A stretch of 59,239 bases of DNA, from positions 1 to 59,239 of the forward strand of contig NZ_LUUK01000202.1 in assembly GCF_001644025.1 (NCBI RefSeq), written 5' to 3'. The DNA comes from Methylomonas koyamae. GTDB taxonomy: Bacteria > Pseudomonadota > Gammaproteobacteria > Methylococcales > Methylomonadaceae. Below, piece after piece: positions 33,625 through 42,885 of the stretch. The translations under genes were made by a program, and so were the position numbers. Each line of letters begins with the position of its first letter. Position 1 is the first letter of the stretch. The notes under the pieces were generated by a model, which saw nothing but the letters and a program-made list of their open reading frames with translations, made no database searches and had not been told where the DNA came from.

Positions 33625-34044
33625 ATGAAAATCCACGTAGTCGATAATACCGGACAGATCCCGCCATTGTTGCTGATGTCCGAGGAAGACGTTTCGTTTT
33701 ATAACGACGAAATACAGGCTTTGAATGCCGCCGAGGCCCAGCAGCCCAGCTTGATTTTACTGAGCTTCTCGTTGCGGGGCGATGAAACTCCGGACTATAT
33801 CGGCTTGTTGTTGAATGCGAGTCCTGCCAGCAAGATCGTGGTGATCGGCGACGAGATCGGCGAGGACCGCATCTTGAATTGTCTGCTTGCCGGCAGTCGA
33901 GGCTACCAAAACAGCGGTCCGTTGAGTGGCTATCTGGCGAAAATGATTCAGGTTGTTGCCGACGGCGAGGCCTGGGTGAGCCGAAGAATGGTCGGTCGTT
34001 TGCTGGACGTCATCAGTCAGAATAATCTGGTGCTTAGCGTTTAA
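33625..34044 (+). CDS. Degenerate stand-alone receiver-like protein
   Basis: 139 residues. The fold pattern is that of a NarL/LuxR-type response-regulator receiver: SLILLSFSLRGDETPDYIGLLLNA, KIVVIGDEIGEDRILNCLLAGSRGYQ, and the linker AKMIQVVADGEAWVSRRMVGRLLDVI. The phospho-accepting Asp is replaced by Ser47, and the acidic pocket at the first strand is reduced to a single Asp. The HTH domain that normally follows this linker is absent: the protein stops six residues later. It may be a phosphorylation-independent or dimerising regulator, or a decayed one. No sensor kinase is adjacent. Confidence 0.7.
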   Translation: MKIHVVDNTGQIPPLLLMSEEDVSFYNDEIQALNAAEAQQPSLILLSFSLRGDETPDYIGLLLNASPASKIVVIGDEIGEDRILNCLLAGSRGYQNSGPLSGYLAKMIQVVADGEAWVSRRMVGRLLDVISQNNLVLSV

Positions 34045-34092
34045 TTGGTCGAATATTGGCTAGTGGCTGCAATCGGCGTGGCGGCTAGCGGT

Positions 34093-36267
34093 TTAAAAAT
34101 GCAGAGCGGCTTCGAAGTAGAAGGTTTGAGCCGAAATCGGTAAGTTGTAGGGATAACTAGCGATGGCCGGTTCCTTGCCCTGACTGTCGAACAGGTTGCG
34201 TACCGACGCGGTCAAATCGAGCGATCCCATCAGTTTTTTGGCGTTTAACGTCAAGTCCACGGTTTGGTAGTCTTTTAACACCCGGTTATCTCCGATATCG
34301 CTAAGCCGATGCCCGACCCAATTGACTTGGGTCTGAATTTGCCATTTGGGATGAAAGTTCCAGGACAATGCGGTGTAAACATGGTGTTCTGGGACGTTGC
34401 TGACTCGCCGTTGGGTGGCTCGGTCGACCGCGTATTGCCAAGCGTAATTGCCACGCAAATTCCAGTCGTCGTAGAATTTCCAATCCCATTCGAATTCGCT
34501 GCCCAACCCATCTTGACCGGGATTGTTGACCTCGGACAGCGTGGCGCCCTGATTGGTTAATTTGCCGCCGATTAAGTCGTTGATTTCGTAGTAATAGACA
34601 TTCAATGTGGTTCGCAGGCTCTTCCAGGGGCGGTAATCGAAAGCCAACTCGGTGGTTTCTATCGTCTCCGGACTCAACGAGGCATTGCCGACGAACAGCG
34701 GATTATTTTTCTGATACTGCTCGACGAAGCTAGGTGCGCGGTAGGCCTGACCGTACAACAATTTGCCGGTTAGATCGTCGTTAATATCCCAAACCAAGGC
34801 TGCTCTTGGGTTCAAAGTACCGCCGAAATCCGAATATTCGTCGTAACGCAAGCCAGCCGTCAATTGCCAATTCTTGGAGATCTGCCATTCGTCCTGCAAC
34901 GCGACCGACCAGATCGATCGATGGGTGTCGTTCATGAAGGCGTAGGGCGTGCCGGTGACGTCGGTCAGGTCGCCGTTGACGACTAATTGCTGGCCGTCGA
35001 TGACGCCGATGCCGTAATTGCGCAGTTCGCTGACATTCAATTCCTCGTAACGGAAGCCGGTGATCAATCGGATCAGGTGGTTTTCGAACCCTTTGTAAAT
35101 ACTGGTCAGTTCGGTGCTCGGGACGGTATTTTTGATACCGGGGACGAAACGCATGCCATTCGGAAACGACACAAAGTTGACTAAGGTGGCGGGGTTGAGA
35201 TTGCCGTTGGCATCCACGGCTAGGTTACCGTTCCCATCGATAGGTAAAACCGTGCCTACTGGAAAGTTACGGCTATTTCCGTTCAAATCGGTGTGCAGAA
35301 AACTGGTGTGAAATTGCAGTTCCCAATTTTCCAGGTCGTTCTCGGTCGAGTAACGGACGTCACCTAAATAATGGGCGCCGTCCAGCGTGCCGCTATTATC
35401 CAACGCGCCGCTGGCGCCGGCCGGGAAGCCAACGGACTGGTTGTAAGCCCAAAAGTTCAAATCCCAGTGTTGGCGCTGTAAATTCAGATGAGCGTTCCAG
35501 CGCTCGCCGGCAGTCTGCATAGCGCCGGGTGCCTGAGACGCGTGCGTGTTCAGCGCGTTATCCAATGCGGTTTGAGCATCGGCCGCCACGATACGATCCG
35601 GATTGATCCCGCTATGGCTATATTGCAGGCTACCGGCAACATCCCATTCGCCGTAATGGCCGCCGTGCTGCGCCCAGGTGCTGGTGCGGTCGGCGCTACC
35701 GCCGCGCGCGCCTAGCGTGGTACCGTTGAGGTCGCCGGCTTTTTTCGTGACGATATTGATGACGCCGGCGAAGGCGTCGGCGCCGTACAAGGCCGAGCCC
35801 GGCCCGCGAATGACTTCGACACGCTGAATGTTTTCGACCGGTACGATCATCCCCGCCATGTGCGAGCCCTGATAAGGAATCGAAAACCGGGTGCCGTTCA
35901 ACATCAGCAAGACTTCCGAGTTGGTTTGATTACGCATGCCGCGCATCGTATAGGTGTAATCGTTGGTGACCGGTTGAATACTGACGTGCATGCCGGGCAC
36001 GGTTTCCAGCACTTCGTGTAGCTCGGTGGCGCCCATCGCGCTGATTTGGTCGGCGGTAATCACAGTCGTGACCGCGGCGGATTGCGATACCGATTTGGCG
36101 GTCCCCGAGGCAATGCTGACCGAAATATTGGCCAGCTCGGCCGGTGACAGTTCGAGCAAGTCGGTCATGCTCTGGTCTTGACCCTGGGCTGGTTGACCGA
36201 GGCCGCATAGCAACACGGCCGGCACTACGCACCGTTTGCCGAAGACGTTGGGTTTGGGCTGACTCAT
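34093..36267 (-). CDS. TonB-dependent outer-membrane receptor
   Basis: 724 residues. A signal region precedes QGQDQSMTDLLELSPAELANISVSIASGTAKSVSQSAAV. The plug domain follows (ITADQISAMGATELHEVLETVPGMHV, RVEVIRGPGSALYGADAFAGVINIVTKK). The 22-strand barrel ends with aromatic Phe (YFEAALHF). Substrate is unknown. It is the last gene of a tight YfiR / GGDEF-EAL / TonB-receptor operon, overlapping the diguanylate-cyclase gene by four bases, so uptake or sensing by this receptor is probably tied to c-di-GMP signalling. Confidence 0.92.
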   Translation of the reverse strand: MSQPKPNVFGKRCVVPAVLLCGLGQPAQGQDQSMTDLLELSPAELANISVSIASGTAKSVSQSAAVTTVITADQISAMGATELHEVLETVPGMHVSIQPVTNDYTYTMRGMRNQTNSEVLLMLNGTRFSIPYQGSHMAGMIVPVENIQRVEVIRGPGSALYGADAFAGVINIVTKKAGDLNGTTLGARGGSADRTSTWAQHGGHYGEWDVAGSLQYSHSGINPDRIVAADAQTALDNALNTHASQAPGAMQTAGERWNAHLNLQRQHWDLNFWAYNQSVGFPAGASGALDNSGTLDGAHYLGDVRYSTENDLENWELQFHTSFLHTDLNGNSRNFPVGTVLPIDGNGNLAVDANGNLNPATLVNFVSFPNGMRFVPGIKNTVPSTELTSIYKGFENHLIRLITGFRYEELNVSELRNYGIGVIDGQQLVVNGDLTDVTGTPYAFMNDTHRSIWSVALQDEWQISKNWQLTAGLRYDEYSDFGGTLNPRAALVWDINDDLTGKLLYGQAYRAPSFVEQYQKNNPLFVGNASLSPETIETTELAFDYRPWKSLRTTLNVYYYEINDLIGGKLTNQGATLSEVNNPGQDGLGSEFEWDWKFYDDWNLRGNYAWQYAVDRATQRRVSNVPEHHVYTALSWNFHPKWQIQTQVNWVGHRLSDIGDNRVLKDYQTVDLTLNAKKLMGSLDLTASVRNLFDSQGKEPAIASYPYNLPISAQTFYFEAALHF

Positions 36268-38624
36268 AGTTCTTCCAAGGGTACCGGTTTAGCAATGCCG
36301 TAACCCTGGGCGTAATTGACGCCTAAGGTTTTCAACAACTCGAAAATATCGCGGTTTTCGACGAATTCGGCGATGGTTTTCTTGCTCATCACATGAGCGA
36401 CTTCATTGATCGATTTGACCATGGTCAAATCGACCCGGTCTTCCAAAATATCCTTGACGAATAGGCCGTCGATTTTCAAAAAGTCCACAGGAAGGTTTTT
36501 TAGATATGCAAATGAAGACAGGCCGCTGCCGAAGTCGTCCAGCGAAAACAGGCAACCCTTGGTACGCAAGGAATTAATGAACTGGCGGGCGTAGGACAAA
36601 TTGCTGATGGCGGCGGTTTCAGTAATTTCAAAGCATATCTTATGCGTCGGAATATGCCATTTTTGAAACTGCTCGTCGATAAAGGTCAGCATCGTTTCGT
36701 CGGACATCGACAGGCCGGACAGGTTGACCGAGCACATTTCCAGGCGTTCCAGCAGGTTCGGCGTGGTTGCCAAATGCTCGAACAAACGGGAAATCACCCA
36801 TCGGTCCAGCGGTGGAGCAATGTTGTAGCGCTCGGCGGCCGGCAGGAACGCGCCGGGGGGAATGACTTTGCCCTGTTCGTCGATATAGCGGATCAGCGTT
36901 TCGAAATGCAGCCCTTCGTCGTTCGAGGCAATCGGCACGATTAACTGACCGTAAAGCTGGAAACGGTTTTGTTCTATCCCCATCCGGATTTTTTCGACCC
37001 ATTGCATTTCGCCTTGTCGCAACGTCAATTCTTCGTCGTCGGGGCTGAAGACGTGGACGCGGTTCCGTCCTTTTTCCTTGGCGGCGTAGCAGGCGGCGTC
37101 GGCTTCCTTGAGTATGTCGACCGCATTGCCGCTGGTCAGATTGATCGGAGCGATACCGACGCTGACGCCGATATTAAAGCTACGATTTTCCCAGGCAAAC
37201 TGAAAGTCGCAAATGATGTTGCGCAGTTTCTCGCAGGTCGAGAAGGCTTGCTCGACCGAACAATGCGACATCAAAATGCCGAACTCGTCGCCGCCCAGTC
37301 GCGCCAAAATGTCGGTCTTACGGACCTGGTGGCGCAGGACTTCGCCCAATTGACGCAGTAGTTCGTCGCCCGCCAAATGACCGCAGGTATCGTTGACGAT
37401 CTTGAATTGGTCCAAATCCAAATAACACAGCACGTGTTCGCTTTCGTCGATTTCGGCTTGAGACACCAAACTCTGGATGTGAATATCGAATTGGCGCCGG
37501 TTGACCAGACCGGTCAGTTCGTCGTGGCTGGCCTGATAGGCGATTTTTTCCGACAGCCGGCGGGTTTCGGTGATGTCCTCGCAGACCAGTAACAAGCGCT
37601 GGAAGTTGGACTCGTCGGTGACCAGACGCGCGGTTTCCCTGACCCAAATCACGTTGCCGTTGCGGCAAATTTTGCGGCTTTCCTGGCGATGAATCAGTTC
37701 CGGGTGGTGGCGGCAAGTCTCGAAAAACTGTTCGAAACCGGCGGCATCGTCCGGATGCGAGAAGTTGCTGATCGCGCAGCCTTGCAATTCTTCGACGCCC
37801 AAACCCAATTGCTTCGCGCCGAAGCGATTGACCGATACGATGCGGCCTTGCATGTCCAGATTGAAGACCATGGTCGGATTGTTGTCGTAGAGCGCCTGGT
37901 AGTTGTTTTTGACCGCGATTAAGGCTTTGTTTTGGGTTTCTACGGTGTCGAGCATGTCGTTGAAGGCATCGACCAGAATGCCCATTTCGTCGCTGCTGTG
38001 CTTTTCGGCTCGTAGCGAATAATCGTGATCTTGGCTGACTCTCTGCGCGGTTTTGGCGAGCTGGGCGACCGGCAATGCGACTCGGTTCAACAGTGGGACG
38101 GTTAGCAAAAAGGTGATGAACAACGCGACGAAGAGAACCGCAATAATCAAGCTGACGAATTTCAGTTCTCGCCAAATCGCCGCACTCAAGTCCGAGGCCA
38201 GATACACTGCCCCGATTTCTTCGCTGTCAACCACCATCGCCTGGTATACATACAGCATCAAATTGTCGTAATGGGTATGCAGACCGTAGGCAACGTCCGG
38301 GCAGGGTAGGGCCTGATTGTCCAGTGAGGTAAACAGATGACCTTTCTTGACGTAAACGCAAGCGCTACGCAAGTCCGGAAAACTGTTCAACGAAATCAGG
38401 TTTTCCTTGGCGACGCCGGCGTCGTCGAACATCACCGCGGCCACGCTGCGGTTGGCGATCAGACTGGCGACGGCCTGCAGATCGTCTTGAGCCTTGCGCT
38501 TGACGTCGGCGGCATTGATCGTGACGAGAATGACCAGGGCCAGCAACATCGAAAATAGGGCGGAGGTCACCGCGATTGTCAGCAGCTTCGTTTTAATGGA
38601 GAGGGCGGTAAACCATTTATTCAC
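36264..38624 (-). CDS. CHASE8-like/HAMP/PAS/GGDEF/EAL membrane c-di-GMP enzyme
   Basis: 786 residues. TM1 is at about 12-34. A periplasmic CHASE8-type sensor follows (IANRSVAAVMFDDAGVAKENL), then TM2 (about 155-178), HAMP, and PAS (NYQALYDNNPTMVFNLDMQGRIVSVN). The GGDEF domain has an intact GGDEF and an RKTD inhibitory I-site five residues before it. The EAL domain keeps its catalytic residues (FETLIR, VNLSG, EITE, LDDFGSG, FLKIDG, AEFVEN). Both synthesis and hydrolysis of c-di-GMP look possible. The N-terminal half resembles YfiN/TpbB, whose activity is held down by periplasmic YfiR; a YfiR gene overlaps its start by eight bases. Confidence 0.93.
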   Translation of the reverse strand: MNKWFTALSIKTKLLTIAVTSALFSMLLALVILVTINAADVKRKAQDDLQAVASLIANRSVAAVMFDDAGVAKENLISLNSFPDLRSACVYVKKGHLFTSLDNQALPCPDVAYGLHTHYDNLMLYVYQAMVVDSEEIGAVYLASDLSAAIWRELKFVSLIIAVLFVALFITFLLTVPLLNRVALPVAQLAKTAQRVSQDHDYSLRAEKHSSDEMGILVDAFNDMLDTVETQNKALIAVKNNYQALYDNNPTMVFNLDMQGRIVSVNRFGAKQLGLGVEELQGCAISNFSHPDDAAGFEQFFETCRHHPELIHRQESRKICRNGNVIWVRETARLVTDESNFQRLLLVCEDITETRRLSEKIAYQASHDELTGLVNRRQFDIHIQSLVSQAEIDESEHVLCYLDLDQFKIVNDTCGHLAGDELLRQLGEVLRHQVRKTDILARLGGDEFGILMSHCSVEQAFSTCEKLRNIICDFQFAWENRSFNIGVSVGIAPINLTSGNAVDILKEADAACYAAKEKGRNRVHVFSPDDEELTLRQGEMQWVEKIRMGIEQNRFQLYGQLIVPIASNDEGLHFETLIRYIDEQGKVIPPGAFLPAAERYNIAPPLDRWVISRLFEHLATTPNLLERLEMCSVNLSGLSMSDETMLTFIDEQFQKWHIPTHKICFEITETAAISNLSYARQFINSLRTKGCLFSLDDFGSGLSSFAYLKNLPVDFLKIDGLFVKDILEDRVDLTMVKSINEVAHVMSKKTIAEFVENRDIFELLKTLGVNYAQGYGIAKPVPLEEL

Positions 38625-39198
38625 GGCCGCCTCCTTCCACCAATGTGGCGACTTCGATCAGTTTAGCGCTGATCGATAGTCCGCTTTGCTTCAAAGCCTT
38701 TAAGTTGATATGCAGGCGCACTTTTTCATCGTCGAGCACGAAACCTATCATGCCGCCGGATTCGGCGAAGAAGGGCTGGCTACTGACTGTCAGCGTTTTA
38801 CCGAGGTTGCCGACCAGCAAGACGCCGGTCAGATTGATGTCGATGCGTTGTTCGGTCTTTTCGGCGTACAGAATCTGGCAATCCTGCGCCTGTTTTAGGG
38901 AATCGAGGTGGCGCAAACGGATAGGTTTGTCGGCGACCGTTTTGGTCTCCAGCGTGTCGAGCAGATTGCCGAACGGGTTGTCGCCAATCAAGCAAATGTT
39001 GAACGACGGCCCAGGGTTGTTTGGCCAAGTGATGAATTTGGTGAAATTATAAAGGTAAGCGGCCTTGATTTTGTATTCCAGATTCGGTTCGTCGGCATGC
39101 GCTGTACTTAACACCCAGCCACAGACGAGCGCTGATTTGGCGTAAAACGCTGCACGCTGCAATGCAACATTGCAGTGGGACGAAAAGATCGGAAACAA
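38617..39198 (-). CDS. YfiR family periplasmic protein (DUF4154)
   Basis: 193 residues with a signal peptide ending near ALVCGWVLSTAHA. The mature part opens EYKIKAAYLYNFTKFITWP, the YfiR family signature, and continues FNICLIGDNPFGNLLDTL and GMIGFVLDDEKVRLHINLKALKQSGLSISAKLIEVATLV. YfiR proteins are periplasmic repressors of YfiN-type diguanylate cyclases. It is the first gene of the three-gene module. No YfiB-type OmpA lipoprotein is present; the TonB receptor takes its place. Confidence 0.9.
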   Translation of the reverse strand: MFPIFSSHCNVALQRAAFYAKSALVCGWVLSTAHADEPNLEYKIKAAYLYNFTKFITWPNNPGPSFNICLIGDNPFGNLLDTLETKTVADKPIRLRHLDSLKQAQDCQILYAEKTEQRIDINLTGVLLVGNLGKTLTVSSQPFFAESGGMIGFVLDDEKVRLHINLKALKQSGLSISAKLIEVATLVEGGGRE

Positions 39199-39245
39199 AA
39201 TTATTCTCTACCGGGCAAGAGTACACGGCAAGAATAGTAGAAATA

Positions 39246-40550
39246 CTAAGGGTTGCTGAAAAAAACCTCCAGTGCGCCGACCATGTAAGCGTGGTCGGCG
39301 ACGCCGGCGCTTTCCCTGGCGCTGTGCATCGCCCACATCGGCGAGCCGACATCGACGCTACGTATACCCAGCTTCGCGGAGGTGATCGGACCTATCGTGC
39401 TGCCGCAGGGCAGATCGCCGCGATGCGCGTACTTTTGATAGGGCACGCCGGCCTGTTGGCAGAACTGGGCGAAAACCGCTTCGGATACGCATTCGCTGGC
39501 GTAGCGGTGATTGACGTTGATCTTAATCACCGGTCCGTGATTGACCAGGATTTTATGGCCAGGCTCGTAAGCGGTTGGGAAATTCGGTTGGTAGGCGTGC
39601 GCCATGTCGGCGCTGACCAGAAAACTTTGCGCCAGCGCGCGCGGATAATTGTCTGGCCGATCGCCGCATGCCCCGGCAATTCGAGACAGAACGTCGGCCA
39701 GGAAGCTGCCGGCCGCGCCCTTGTTGCTTTCGCTGCCGACTTCTTCGTGGTCGAAAAAGGCGCATACCCGGGTAGCCGCCACGAGTTGTTCCCGGCAATT
39801 CAGCAAGGCGGTCAGGCCGGCGTGGCAGGACGCCAAATTGTCGAGTTGGCTGTCGGCGATGAATTGTCGATCCGCGCCCCAGAACGCACCTTTTTGGCTG
39901 TCGTGGACGTTGAGCTCCCAGCTTAAAATTTGGTCCGCCGTCAAGCCGGAAGCCGATTCCAGTAGGCCGTAAAACACGTCGTTTGCCGGGCTATCGCCCG
40001 GCAGATTGGCTAGCAGCAGCGGCAGCTCCGTTTGTTTATTCAGTTTGAGGCCATCCTCGTTGACGGCGCGGTTCATATGGATGGCCAAGTTCGGCAGGCG
40101 CAGCAGCGGCTCGGCAAATCGGACCAGCGTCGTGGCCACGCTACCATCGCCGTCGCGGTAAGCGATGCGCCCGGCCAGACTTAAATCGCGGTCGGCGAAA
40201 GTGGCTAAGATCGGTCCGCCGTAAACTTCGACGGCAATGCGTACGAATCGATCGCTGTCGACGACCGGTCGTGGCTTTACCCGCAAACCCGGAGAATCGG
40301 TATGGGCGCCAAGGATCTTGAATCCGGCTTCGGCCGGCGCGGCGGCGCCGACGATGAACGCAACGATGGACGAAGCGTCTCGAATCACATAATATCGGCC
40401 GCCAAGGCTTAACGGCCAGACTGCGCTTTCCTCCAGTTTTTGGAAACCGTGCGACAGCAGGCGCTGTTCCATGGTGGCAGCCGCGTGCCAGGGGCTGGGG
40501 CTGGCGTCGATGAAATCCAGTAAATCTTGAGCGAGTTGCGGAGAGGTCAT
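39246..40550 (-). CDS. apeB: M18 family aminopeptidase
   Basis: 434 residues from [24 protein letters not shown], the typical M18 start. The dinuclear zinc site is spread over [38 protein letters not shown] and the closing [12 protein letters not shown]. It removes N-terminal acidic or other residues from peptides in the cytosol. ATG overlaps the msrB stop codon in an ATGA. The frame is open further upstream but that part lies inside msrB. Confidence 0.95.
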   Translation of the reverse strand: MTSPQLAQDLLDFIDASPSPWHAAATMEQRLLSHGFQKLEESAVWPLSLGGRYYVIRDASSIVAFIVGAAAPAEAGFKILGAHTDSPGLRVKPRPVVDSDRFVRIAVEVYGGPILATFADRDLSLAGRIAYRDGDGSVATTLVRFAEPLLRLPNLAIHMNRAVNEDGLKLNKQTELPLLLANLPGDSPANDVFYGLLESASGLTADQILSWELNVHDSQKGAFWGADRQFIADSQLDNLASCHAGLTALLNCREQLVAATRVCAFFDHEEVGSESNKGAAGSFLADVLSRIAGACGDRPDNYPRALAQSFLVSADMAHAYQPNFPTAYEPGHKILVNHGPVIKINVNHRYASECVSEAVFAQFCQQAGVPYQKYAHRGDLPCGSTIGPITSAKLGIRSVDVGSPMWAMHSARESAGVADHAYMVGALEVFFSNP

Positions 40551-40939
40551 GACTTTTCTAGATCCAACGCAACCGAGTTGATGCAATAACGCTGACCGGT
40601 CGGTTGCGGACCGTCCGGGAAAACATGGCCGAGGTGGGCACCGCAGGAGCGACAGGTGACTTCGATGCGACGCATGCCGTGACTGGTATCGAGCGACTGC
40701 TCCAGACTTTCGCCGGCGATGGGGGCCCAGAAGCTGGGCCAGCCGCAGCCGGAGTGGAATTTTTGATCGGACGAAAACAAGGGTTCGCCGCAACACACGC
40801 AACGATAGACGCCAGCTTCCTCGCAATCGGTATACTTGCCGGTGAACGGCGGTTCGGTACCTTTTTCTCGGCAGACGTGGTATTGCTCGGGGCTGAGTTT
40901 TTCGCGCCAGATTTGTTCGCTATCGTCTTGGTCGGCCAT
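40547..40939 (-). CDS. msrB: Peptide methionine-R-sulfoxide reductase
   Basis: 130 residues from [29 protein letters not shown]. Zn-binding CxxC pairs are [11 protein letters not shown] and [15 protein letters not shown]. The catalytic Cys lies in [13 protein letters not shown]. It reduces the R epimer of methionine sulfoxide in proteins. The frame runs open to 41047, but the ATG at 40939 matches family N-termini. Coupled with apeB. Confidence 0.95.
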   Translation of the reverse strand: MADQDDSEQIWREKLSPEQYHVCREKGTEPPFTGKYTDCEEAGVYRCVCCGEPLFSSDQKFHSGCGWPSFWAPIAGESLEQSLDTSHGMRRIEVTCRSCGAHLGHVFPDGPQPTGQRYCINSVALDLEKS

Positions 40940-41115
40940 GTCGTTATTCCGGAAATTTGCTGGGATGTCGCATTGTACCCAGACTTGATCCAAGGCCAAA
41001 GTATGTCGCGCCCACGAATACCCACCGCGAGTGCGCGAATGTAACAATCTTCTATAGTTACGGACAATTCGGAAGAGGTCCGGATTCGAGGAAGGGTAGA
41101 TTTTGGTTGCGTATG

Positions 41116-41129
41116 TTAGAAAATTCTAA
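41116..41129 (+). promoter_or_regulatory. Candidate operator upstream of sqr
   Basis: TTAGAAAATTCTAA is a perfect inverted repeat (TTAGAA-AA-TTCTAA) and is followed at once by a third TATTCTAG copy. It lies about 100 bases upstream of the sqr start, near an AT-rich promoter-like stretch (TTTTATAACACG at about 41157). A sulfide-responsive or other repressor could bind here; no regulator gene is adjacent. Confidence 0.4.
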
Positions 41130-41229
41130 TATTCTAGGTTTCGCACGGTCGGTGGCTTTTATAACACGATAAAGAATAACGATAGACTCGGCCGCGTATT
41201 CGTTTAGACATCAGCGAGAGGAGCATGTC

Positions 41230-42507
41230 ATGGCAAGAATCGTAGTATTAGGCGCGGGCATCGGTGGCGTGCCGATGGCGTATGAAATGAAGGAAATCGT
41301 CGGCAAGGCTCACGAAGTGGTCGTGATATCCGACACCCCGACGTTCCACTTCGTCCCTTCGAACCCGTGGATACCGCCGAAATGGCGCAAGCCGGAAGAT
41401 TTGAAAATCGAATTGGCGCCGGTGATGGCCAAGAAAGGCATCAACTTCGTACAGAAGTCCGCCAGCAAAGTCGATCCGGCAAATAATAAAGTCGATCTGG
41501 CGGACGGCACGTCGGTGGAATACGACTTTTTGGTGATCGCCACCGGACCTCGCTTGGCCTTCGACGAAGTGCCCGGTTTGGGGCCGCACGGCGGGCATAC
41601 CTCGTCGGTTTGCCACGTCGATCACGCCGCATTGGCCTCCGATGATTGGGACCGCTTCATGGACGATCCCGGCCCGATCGTCATCGGCGCGGTGCAAGGG
41701 GCGTCGTGTTTCGGCCCGGCTTACGAATATCTGATGATCATCGAAACCGAATTGCGCAAACGCAAGATTCGCGACAAAGTACCGATGACCTTCGTGACTT
41801 CCGAACCCTACATCGGCCATTTGGGCTTGGGTGGCGTCGGCGATACCAAAGGGTTATTGGAAAGCGCTTTGCGCGATAAGACCATCAAATGGATCACCAA
41901 CGCCAAGGTCGACAAAATCGAACAGGGCATGATGTATGTCACCGAAGTTGACGACGACGGCAACGAAAAGAAAAAGCACGAGGTGCCGTTCAAGCATTCG
42001 ATGATGCTGCCGGCTTTCACCGGTGTCGACGCGGTACGCCACTGCGGCGCCGAAGGCCTGACCAACCCGCGCGGCTTTGTCATCGTCGATGAGTATCAAC
42101 GTAACCCGACCTATAAAAATGTTTACTCGGTCGGCGTTTGCGTGGCCCTGCCGCCGGTTGAAAAAACCCCGGTGCCGACCGGGACCCCGAAAACCGGTTA
42201 CATGATCGAATCGATGGTTACCGCGACCGCGCACAATATCCGTGACGAATTGGCCGGCAAACAGCCGACCGACAAACCGAGTTTGAGCGCGTTGTGTCTG
42301 GCGGACCTAGGCGATAGCGGCGTTGCCTTCTTGGCCGTACCGCAGATTCCACCGCGTAACACCACTTGGTCGGCTCATGGCAAGTGGGTGCATCTGGCGA
42401 AGATTGCGTTCGAAAAATACTTTATGCGCAAGGTTAGAAAAGGCATTAGCGAACCCTTCTACGAACGAATGATGTTGAAATTCATGGGTGTGGTGCGTTT
42501 GAAATAG
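41230..42507 (+). CDS. sqr: Sulfide:quinone oxidoreductase
   Basis: 425 residues. The FAD-binding start is RIVVLGAGIGGVPMAYEM. The three redox cysteines fall at residues 128 (SSVCHVDH), 160 (GASCFGPAYEY) and 356 (ALCLADLGD), the same numbers as in the Acidithiobacillus ferrooxidans enzyme. The C-terminal HLAKIAFEKYFMRKVRKGISEPFYE membrane-binding helices are present. It oxidises sulfide to polysulfide, passing electrons to the quinone pool at the inner membrane. GAGAGGAG precedes the start. A small DUF2892-type membrane protein follows. Its job could be detoxification or energy gain. Confidence 0.95.
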   Translation: MARIVVLGAGIGGVPMAYEMKEIVGKAHEVVVISDTPTFHFVPSNPWIPPKWRKPEDLKIELAPVMAKKGINFVQKSASKVDPANNKVDLADGTSVEYDFLVIATGPRLAFDEVPGLGPHGGHTSSVCHVDHAALASDDWDRFMDDPGPIVIGAVQGASCFGPAYEYLMIIETELRKRKIRDKVPMTFVTSEPYIGHLGLGGVGDTKGLLESALRDKTIKWITNAKVDKIEQGMMYVTEVDDDGNEKKKHEVPFKHSMMLPAFTGVDAVRHCGAEGLTNPRGFVIVDEYQRNPTYKNVYSVGVCVALPPVEKTPVPTGTPKTGYMIESMVTATAHNIRDELAGKQPTDKPSLSALCLADLGDSGVAFLAVPQIPPRNTTWSAHGKWVHLAKIAFEKYFMRKVRKGISEPFYERMMLKFMGVVRLK

Positions 42508-42516
42508 GAGGTCCTT

Positions 42517-42717
42517 ATGTCCATCGATCGCTGGGTGATGGCGTTTGCCGGTTCGTTCATCTTGTCGAGCCTGGCCTTGGCGCATTGGCATTCGCCGAAT
42601 TGGTTATGGTTTACCGCCTTTGTCGGTGCGAACCTGCTGCAAGCCGCATTCACTGGTTTTTGTCCTCTGGCGATTATTTTGAGAAAGCTCGGCGTCAAGC
42701 CTGGCCGCGCATTTTAG
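42517..42717 (+). CDS. DUF2892-type small inner-membrane protein
   Basis: 66 residues with two hydrophobic segments (about 5-25 and 29-47) and the conserved tail [16 protein letters not shown]. This is the membrane module seen at the C-terminus of YgaP rhodanese and as a free protein beside sulfur-metabolism genes. It starts ten bases after sqr behind GGAGG, so it is co-expressed and probably helps sulfide or sulfane sulfur handling. Confidence 0.82.
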   Translation: MSIDRWVMAFAGSFILSSLALAHWHSPNWLWFTAFVGANLLQAAFTGFCPLAIILRKLGVKPGRAF

Positions 42718-42746
42718 TCGTTCCCTCTCGGTCGGGCCGCGCAGTC

Positions 42747-42770
42747 AAGGCGGCCTGGCCTTTTTTTTTC
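42747..42770 (+). terminator. Terminator after the sqr operon
   Basis: AAGGC (42747-42751) pairs with GCCTT (42758-42762) before nine T residues. A larger alternative hairpin, GGCCGC at 42735-42740 with GCGGCC at 42750-42755, overlaps it. Confidence 0.7.
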
Positions 42771-42771
42771 G

Positions 42772-42809
42772 CTTGGCTGATAGTCAATCGCCTATTTTAG
42801 GACTTGAAA
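42772..42809 (+). promoter_or_regulatory. Candidate heat-shock (sigma-32) promoter elements for hsp20
   Basis: Two overlapping readings are possible. CTTGGCT (42772) with GCCTATTT (42790) approximates the sigma-32 -35/-10 pair and would start transcription near 42805, keeping the full leader hairpin. A perfect -35 CTTGAAA at 42803 pairs only loosely with CTCCTAAAT at 42822 as -10, and would remove the 5' arm of the hairpin. The first reading is favoured by the leader structure; neither is proved. Confidence 0.4.
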
Positions 42810-42821
42810 TTTTGCAAAGCG

Positions 42822-42885
42822 CTCCTAAATCCAAGTCGGACGAACCGTTAGCCGGTTCGGTAACCGTGATCTTGAAATTTAGGAG
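42822..42885 (+). promoter_or_regulatory. Predicted RNA thermometer in the hsp20 leader
   Basis: CTCCTAAAT (42822-42830) is the exact complement of ATTTAGGAG (42877-42885), which contains the AGGAG Shine-Dalgarno of the Hsp20 gene. The stem extends by AAG/CTT after a small internal loop. A second perfect hairpin, CGAACCG-ttagc-CGGTTCG (42841-42859), stacks inside. At low temperature the ribosome site would be paired; heating would free it. This fits the known control of bacterial small heat-shock genes, but the sequence is not a ROSE or FourU element. Confidence 0.65.
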
